Assembly: GCA_024276595.1 (NCBI GenBank)
Contig: JAJRWW010000601.1
Coordinates: 1-5,129, forward strand
Length of the DNA stretch: 5,129 nt
Direction of reading: 5' to 3'
DNA from: Myxococcota bacterium
Lineage (GTDB): Bacteria; Myxococcota_A; Polyangia; HGW-17; JAJRWW01
The notes beneath the pieces were generated by a model, which saw only the letters and a program-made list of their open reading frames with translations, did not search any database and was not told where the DNA came from. The position numbers were made by a program, and so were the translations under genes. How positions within the stretch are numbered: the stretch's first letter is position 1; each line of letters starts with the position of its first letter. Positions 1-3,271 of this stretch are shown here, piece by piece.

Positions 1-1
1 C

Positions 2-1660
2 ACCAACTGGTCCGAGGCCCAGCGAGTGGGCGTCATTCGGGGCGCGTACCAGTTCTTTCGGCCGAGCCAGGACCCCGTGGCCCAGGCAGACCTGCTGATC
101 TCCCAGGTCGGCGGCGTCATGGGCGAGGGAGACCTCCCGCCGGTGGTGGACGTGGAGACCTCCAGCGGCCTCTCGAAGTCGGCCGTTGCCGCCGCTCTCC
201 AGGCCTGGATCGACCGCGTCGAGGCGGTGCTGGGCGTGACCCCCATTATCTACACCAGCCCGGGCCTGTGGTCCTCCTATGTGAGCTCATCCAGCTTCGC
301 GGCATATCCGCTGTGGGTGGCCCACTACTATGTGAGCTGCCCGCGAATGCCCACCGGCTGGACGGACTGGGAGTTTCACCAGTACACCGACAGCGGCTCT
401 GTGGCAGGGATCTCGGGGGGTGTGGACAGAAACAAGTTCAACGGCACCCTGGCGGATCTCCAGGCGCTCACCTGGGGGGGCGGCGCAGCCGGCCAGTGCG
501 GCGACGGCACCTGTGACCAGGGTGAGACCCCGCAGACCTGCCCCGGGGACTGCCCGGTGTGTGAGAACGTGCCCGCTGCCGGCCGAACCATCGATGACAC
601 GGAGACATGCCTGGAGTGGGGCGGAGACATGCAGTACTGGCGCAGGGAGGCTGCCGGATACGGGGGCTCCCTGGCCTGGACTCACACCGTCTCCACCCAG
701 GTGTACAACTACGTGCGCTGGAACCTGGGCTTTGATCAGGCGGGCTGGTACCGGGTGGAGGTGTACACTGACGCAGCCTGGGCTGAGTCGGAGCAGGCCA
801 GGTACCAGGTCACCCATGGTGGCGAGACGAGCGTCGTGGTGGTGGACCAGACCGAGACGGACGGCTGGACAGAGGTGGGCGTCTTCGAGTTCTCCTCTGG
901 ACAGGGGCAGTTTGTCCGCCTGGAGGACCTCACCGGGGAGCCGGGCTACACCAACACGCGCCTGGTGGTGGACGGGCTAAGGGTGACCCCTGTCGCAGAT
1001 CCCTCGGGCTGCGAAGCTGTCCCGCCCACCGGCAGGGTGGTGGATGAGACCGAGCCCTGCCTGGAGTGGGGCGGGGACATGCAGTACTGGCGCACCGAGC
1101 CCGAGGGCTACGGGGGCTCAATGGTGTGGACGAACACCGTCTCATCGCAGGTCTACAACTTCGTTGAGTGGTCGTTGAGCTTTCAGCAGGCCGGGCGCTA
1201 CCTGATCGAGGCCTACATGCCCGCAGGGTGGGCTGAGTCGGAGCAGGCTAGGTACCAGGTCACCCACATGTCCACCACCACCACGGCGGTTGTGGACCAG
1301 ACCAGCGGCGACGGCTGGGTCGCCATCGGCGAGTTCGACTTCGTCGCCGGTCCCGACCAGGGGATCCGCCTGGAGGACCTCACCGGGGAGCCGGGCTGGA
1401 CCGACACCCGGCTGGTGGTGGACGCAATCCGTCTGACCCTGGTGCCGGGCTATGGGGGCGGCGGGCCTGGGGAGGACGAAGGCTCCGTTGAAGGAACGGA
1501 TGAGGCCGACCCCGAAGGGGCACCCATGGACGGTGGCGAGATCACCACGTCCATGGCCTGCAACGCCGCCGGAGGCGGCGCCACCGCACCTCCTGCGCCC
1601 ATGGCAGCGCTGCTGCTGGCATTGCTCGGCCTTCTCCGCCGACGCAACCGCTCCCACTGA
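2..1660 (+). CDS. GH25-type lysozyme with two golvesin/Xly-like domains and a MYXO-CTERM-like tail (5' partial)
   Basis: Probable secreted muramidase that cleaves the glycan of peptidoglycan. The reading frame is open from the left edge, so the real start, the signal peptide and the first catalytic-domain strands lie outside the window. The GTG at 26 is an internal codon. Numbering from the first full codon, residues 1-157 match glycoside hydrolase family 25: an N-W-S...G-V-I-R-G-A-Y-Q-F-F stretch, the acidic D50-V-E52 motif expected at the active site, W123-E124-F, and a closing V-D142-R-N-K-F. Cys 166, 171, 180 and 184 form a short spacer. Two domains of exactly 150-residue period follow (from 187 and from 337), resembling the golvesin C-terminal/Xly carbohydrate-binding-like domain. 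An acidic Gly/Glu/Asp linker and the sorting tail end the protein. I infer a cell-surface wall hydrolase for prey lysis, wall turnover or competition. The family call is strong; activity is unproven because the first catalytic Asp is not visible. Confidence 0.88.
   Translation, partial: TNWSEAQRVGVIRGAYQFFRPSQDPVAQADLLISQVGGVMGEGDLPPVVDVETSSGLSKSAVAAALQAWIDRVEAVLGVTPIIYTSPGLWSSYVSSSSFAAYPLWVAHYYVSCPRMPTGWTDWEFHQYTDSGSVAGISGGVDRNKFNGTLADLQALTWGGGAAGQCGDGTCDQGETPQTCPGDCPVCENVPAAGRTIDDTETCLEWGGDMQYWRREAAGYGGSLAWTHTVSTQVYNYVRWNLGFDQAGWYRVEVYTDAAWAESEQARYQVTHGGETSVVVVDQTETDGWTEVGVFEFSSGQGQFVRLEDLTGEPGYTNTRLVVDGLRVTPVADPSGCEAVPPTGRVVDETEPCLEWGGDMQYWRTEPEGYGGSMVWTNTVSSQVYNFVEWSLSFQQAGRYLIEAYMPAGWAESEQARYQVTHMSTTTTAVVDQTSGDGWVAIGEFDFVAGPDQGIRLEDLTGEPGWTDTRLVVDAIRLTLVPGYGGGGPGEDEGSVEGTDEADPEGAPMDGGEITTSMACNAAGGGATAPPAPMAALLLALLGLLRRRNRSH
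497..553 (+). other. Four-Cys CGDGxC...CPxDC spacer within the lysozyme
   Basis: This codes for a 19-residue segment with cysteines at residues 166, 171, 180 and 184 (C-x4-C-x8-C-x3-C), rich in Gly, Asp and Glu. It joins the catalytic domain to the first golvesin-like domain. From memory, similar C-G-D-G-x-C...C-P-x-D-C motifs are frequent in secreted proteins of Myxococcota. The composition suggests a disulfide-bonded or Ca2+-binding spacer, which is inference. Confidence 0.6.
560..1459 (+). repeat. Two tandem 450-bp units encoding golvesin/Xly-like domains
   Basis: Units 560-1009 and 1010-1459 start at equivalent Cys codons and keep an exact 450-base period. Aligned by eye without gaps, about 94 of 145 residues agree. 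Shared blocks include C-L-E-W-G-G-D-M-Q-Y-W-R, A-E-S-E-Q-A-R-Y-Q-V-T-H and R-L-E-D-L-T-G-E-P-G. Some blocks are nearly identical in DNA: 917-947 equals 1367-1397 exactly, and 779-815 differs from 1229-1265 at one base. The Y/W-rich beta-type pattern and the V-V-D-Q-T and R-L-V-V-D ends fit the golvesin/Xly carbohydrate-binding-like family, so a glycan- or wall-binding role is likely. Confidence 0.85.
1559..1657 (+). other. MYXO-CTERM-like C-terminal sorting signal
   Basis: The last 33 residues of the lysozyme begin at Cys520. They continue with a small Gly/Ala/Pro stretch, then a hydrophobic helix (about residues 534-545, mostly Leu and Ala), and end in R-R-R-N-R-S-H. The order Cys, short spacer, helix, Arg cluster is that of the MYXO-CTERM tail, which in myxobacteria is processed by myxosortase-type membrane proteases and leads to surface display. 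Processing here is inferred. Confidence 0.8.
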
Positions 1661-1674
1661 TCCAGTAGCGTGCT

Positions 1675-1706
1675 CCTGGCTGTTTGAGGAATCCTCACCG
1701 GCCAGG
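1675..1706 (+). terminator. Two-tier hairpin after the lysozyme gene, possible terminator
   Basis: The hairpin starts 14 bases after the lysozyme stop codon. The outer arms CCTGGC (1675-1680) and GCCAGG (1701-1706) pair perfectly. Inside them TGAGG (1685-1689) pairs with CCTCA (1693-1697) around a 3-base loop. The internal loop is 4 bases on one side and 3 on the other. The following bases are pyrimidine-rich (CCTTTCCTT) but contain no long T tract, so intrinsic termination is possible rather than certain. It could instead stabilise the 3' end. Confidence 0.4.
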
Positions 1707-1716
1707 GATCCTTTCC

Positions 1717-1749
1717 TTGACCCCCAAGCTGCTCCCGACTAAGTAGCAT
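1717..1749 (+). promoter_or_regulatory. Weak promoter candidate for the Fe-S/DUF3786 gene
   Basis: TTGACC at 1717-1722 is a good -35-like box. At 17 bases spacing the -10 position reads TAAGTA (1740-1745), a poor match. TAGCAT (1744-1749) matches better but sits 21 bases away. A promoter is expected somewhere here because a hairpin separates this gene from the lysozyme. The assignment is tentative. Confidence 0.22.
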
Positions 1750-1824
1750 AGTGTTCTCTGGAGCTGTGGCTCAACCCTGCCAGGCCGAGCTTTCCAGCAC
1801 CCCTGGCTCACCCCCAATCTACCG

Positions 1825-2670
1825 ATGAGCAGATCGCGCCTGAACGTCCTGGAGATCCTCAAGCGCCTCCCACGCACCAACTGCCGCGAGTGCCGCCTGC
1901 CCACCTGCCTGGCCTTTGCCAACCAGGTCGCACAGGGGCTGCGCAGGCCCGCCGACTGCCCCCACCTGAATCCAGAATCCTTGGACATCTCTCGCCTGGA
2001 GGATCTCGCCACAGCGAATGGACCCTTCCACGAAGGAGAGGAGGGGACGCTCCTGGAGCTGCGGGAGGCCATGGGGTCGGTGGACCTGGCAGGGGTGGCA
2101 GACGCGGTGGGGGGACGAATGCAGGGTGAGGAGCTGGTGCTGCTGTGTCTGGGCAGGGAGTTCACCATCGACTCCACCGGGAGGCTTCGCTCCCAATGTC
2201 ACGCCAACTTCTGGGTGCTCATTCCGCTGCTCGACTACGTGATCCACGCGGCATCCCCTCCACCTGCGGGGAAGAGCAGGGAGCGCACCAGGGAGTGGAT
2301 CAAGTACGACGAGCTGGGCCAGGGCATGTCCCGCTCCGCCTACTTCACCCACCGCGGCGAGGGGGAGCTGCGCCGCCTGCTGGATGAGCAGCCGGACCTG
2401 GTGCGAGACCTGCTGGACCTGCTCTCGGCTCGACCGGTGGACCACGGCTTCGCGGCAGACCTGTCGGTGGAGCTGCGCCCCATGCCCCATGTGTTCCTGC
2501 TCGTGTGCCACTGGGAGGCCGAGGGGCCCTTCGAGTCCAAGCTGTCCATCTACTTCGACCGCAACACAGAGGCGCACCTGTCCCTCGAGGCGACCACCAT
2601 CCTGGTGCTGGGGATAGTGGAGATGCTAAAACGCATGGTGGCTCGCCACACCTTCAAGACCGGCTCTTGA
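1825..2670 (+). CDS. [4Fe-4S] domain plus DUF3786-like protein, 281 aa
   Basis: Predicted cytoplasmic protein with no signal peptide or membrane helix. Residues 10-46 hold C20-x2-C23-x4-C28-x16-C45 in the context L-P-R-T-N-C...P-T-C-L-A-F-A, the signature of the four-Cys Fe-S domain also seen at the N-terminus of the corrinoid iron-sulfur protein large subunit and in RnfB-type proteins. The rest (about 75-275) resembles DUF3786: a central Cys pair region (C108, C125-H126), L-L-D-Y-V-I-H, W-I-K-Y-D-E-L, then P-M-P-H-V-F-L-L-V-C228-H-W and S-I-Y-F-D-R-N near the end. DUF3786 has no established function that I know. A redox or metal/cofactor-handling role is inferred from the cluster ligands only. 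ATG at 1825 is the only ATG, GTG or TTG start downstream of the in-frame TAG at 1744, but no Shine-Dalgarno sequence precedes it. The gene is co-directional with the lysozyme, 164 bases downstream, and probably transcribed separately. Confidence 0.85.
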   Translation: MSRSRLNVLEILKRLPRTNCRECRLPTCLAFANQVAQGLRRPADCPHLNPESLDISRLEDLATANGPFHEGEEGTLLELREAMGSVDLAGVADAVGGRMQGEELVLLCLGREFTIDSTGRLRSQCHANFWVLIPLLDYVIHAASPPPAGKSRERTREWIKYDELGQGMSRSAYFTHRGEGELRRLLDEQPDLVRDLLDLLSARPVDHGFAADLSVELRPMPHVFLLVCHWEAEGPFESKLSIYFDRNTEAHLSLEATTILVLGIVEMLKRMVARHTFKTGS

Positions 2671-2784
2671 GCTCCACACCCGGATCAACCAAGACCCAGC
2701 CCTGTCGCTCAACGTGAAGGGGCCGGTGCGCCTCTGGACGCGCAGGACAGATGCCGCCTTCGTGCTGGCCAATGTGAGGTGCCA
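2671..2784. other. Convergent intergenic gap, nothing definite
   Basis: This gap lies between the 3' ends of the DUF3786-type gene and the lipoprotein gene. A short hairpin is possible (TGCGC at 2727-2731 with GCGCA at 2740-2744, 8-base loop), but no T tract follows on either strand. I see no clear bidirectional terminator, gene or RNA here. Confidence 0.5.
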
Positions 2785-3102
2785 TCACTGCCCGGCGTCC
2801 AGGTCCGGGACGCCGTAGTCCACCAGCGGCCCCGAGTCGAGCCCGGCGTCCATGGGCGGCCCGGCGTACTCCGCAATGGGACCCACGTCCACGTCGCCGT
2901 CGGACTGCACGACGGTAGAGTCCGGAACCCCGTAGGCAGGGGCCGCGTCGGGGTCGCAGCCCGTGAGGGCCAGGGTTGCGGCAATGGCGCCTCCTCCAAT
3001 AAAGGCGCCGATCCGCCTCAGCCCGCGCCTGGGCCGGACCCTGCCGGCCTCGATGTCGGCAATAACGTCGCTCAAGATGCGCCGCATCTCGCGTTCACTC
3101 AT
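2785..3102 (-). CDS. Small predicted lipoprotein with YGVP/DAG-rich tail, 105 aa
   Basis: I do not recognise a named family. Residues 1-30 are a long, charged, Arg-rich cytoplasmic-side segment with an amphipathic look (M-S-E-R-E-M-R-R-I-L...). A hydrophobic stretch (about 31-46) ends in the lipobox L46-T-G-C49, so signal peptidase II processing and lipidation at Cys49 are likely. The mature part is only about 57 residues, acidic and low in complexity. It has three loosely repeated Y-x-x-P units (Y57-G-V-P, Y79-A-G-P, Y96-G-V-P) and two P-[x]-[ML]-D-A-G runs. Asp50 after the Cys would favour inner-membrane retention under the E. coli Lol rule, which may not hold here. I chose the start at 3102 because GAGGAG lies 8 bases upstream and a promoter fits. 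An in-frame ATG at 3177 would lie upstream of that promoter. It is divergent from the IgGFc-binding-family gene. Function unknown. Confidence 0.75.
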   Translation of the reverse strand: MSEREMRRILSDVIADIEAGRVRPRRGLRRIGAFIGGGAIAATLALTGCDPDAAPAYGVPDSTVVQSDGDVDVGPIAEYAGPPMDAGLDSGPLVDYGVPDLDAGQ

Positions 3103-3110
3103 TCTCCCAG

Positions 3111-3116
3111 CTCCTC
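3111..3116 (-). promoter_or_regulatory. Ribosome binding site of the small lipoprotein
   Basis: GAGGAG on the - strand, 8 bases before the ATG at 3102. It decides the start in favour of the 105-residue form over the longer in-frame version beginning at 3177. Confidence 0.75.
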
Positions 3117-3135
3117 GCCAATATGTATGCTCTAC

Positions 3136-3165
3136 ATGATAGCGCGATCCAGCCGAGCCAGGCAA
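3136..3165 (-). promoter_or_regulatory. Sigma70-like promoter for the small lipoprotein
   Basis: On the - strand TTGCCT (3165-3160) is followed after 18 bases by TATCAT (3141-3136). These match the -35 and -10 consensus at 4/6 and 5/6. The expected transcription start near 3129 would give a leader of about 27 bases that contains the GAGGAG site. Confidence 0.5.
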
Positions 3166-3193
3166 GGCTTGCGACACACGATGATCCCGCCCC

Positions 3194-3223
3194 TTGACCT
3201 TGCATTGTAGTGGTGCCTACAAT
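3194..3223 (+). promoter_or_regulatory. Sigma70-like promoter for the IgGFc-binding-family gene
   Basis: TTGACC (3194-3199) and TACAAT (3218-3223) are separated by 18 bases and match the consensus boxes at 5/6 each. Transcription would begin near 3230, about 40 bases before the ATG at 3272. This is the best promoter match in the window. Confidence 0.62.
3204..3223. promoter_or_regulatory. Inverted repeat over the -10 box, candidate operator
   Basis: ATTGTAG (3204-3210) and CTACAAT (3217-3223) are perfect 7-base arms around a 6-base centre. The right arm contains the whole -10 box and the left arm lies in the promoter spacer, so a dimeric protein bound here would block RNA polymerase. No cognate regulator is visible in the window. 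Confidence 0.4.
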
Positions 3224-3257
3224 CTGGTGGTCTCTGCCGCCATCTGCCCTTTTTTGG

Positions 3258-3270
3258 CCAGGAGCCCTGG
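3258..3270 (+). promoter_or_regulatory. Ribosome binding site inside a small hairpin
   Basis: AGGAG (3260-3264) lies 7 bases before the ATG at 3272, which supports that start. The same bases fall in a potential RNA hairpin, CCAGG (3258-3262) pairing with CCTGG (3266-3270) around a 3-base loop. It could partly hide the site from the ribosome. Confidence 0.55.
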
Positions 3271-3271
3271 T

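Noticed and set aside
26..28. GTG at 26 as the lysozyme start
   Set aside because: The frame stays open to the left edge and the preceding residues (N-W-S-E-A-Q-R) continue the GH25 fold, so the gene begins outside the window.
1819..2577. A 252-codon open frame on the - strand opposite the Fe-S/DUF3786 gene
   Set aside because: The + strand frame has the four-Cys Fe-S signature and DUF3786-like motifs. The antisense frame has none and is expected in GC-rich coding DNA.
2727..2744. Hairpin TGCGC/GCGCA as a bidirectional terminator
   Set aside because: Five base pairs with an 8-base loop and no T tract on either side; too weak to call.
2630..2815. A short + strand frame across the convergent gap that reads rather protein-like (N-V-K-G-P-V-R-L-W-T-R-R-T-D-A-A-F-V-L-A-N-V)
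   Set aside because: It has no credible start or ribosome binding site, runs into the lipoprotein gene antisense, and I recognise no family. It could be a gene relic but the evidence is too thin.
3175..3177. ATG at 3177 (- strand) as the lipoprotein start
   Set aside because: No Shine-Dalgarno sequence, and it lies upstream of the likely promoter. The ATG at 3102 has GAGGAG at 8 bases and gives a start close to the Arg-rich segment.
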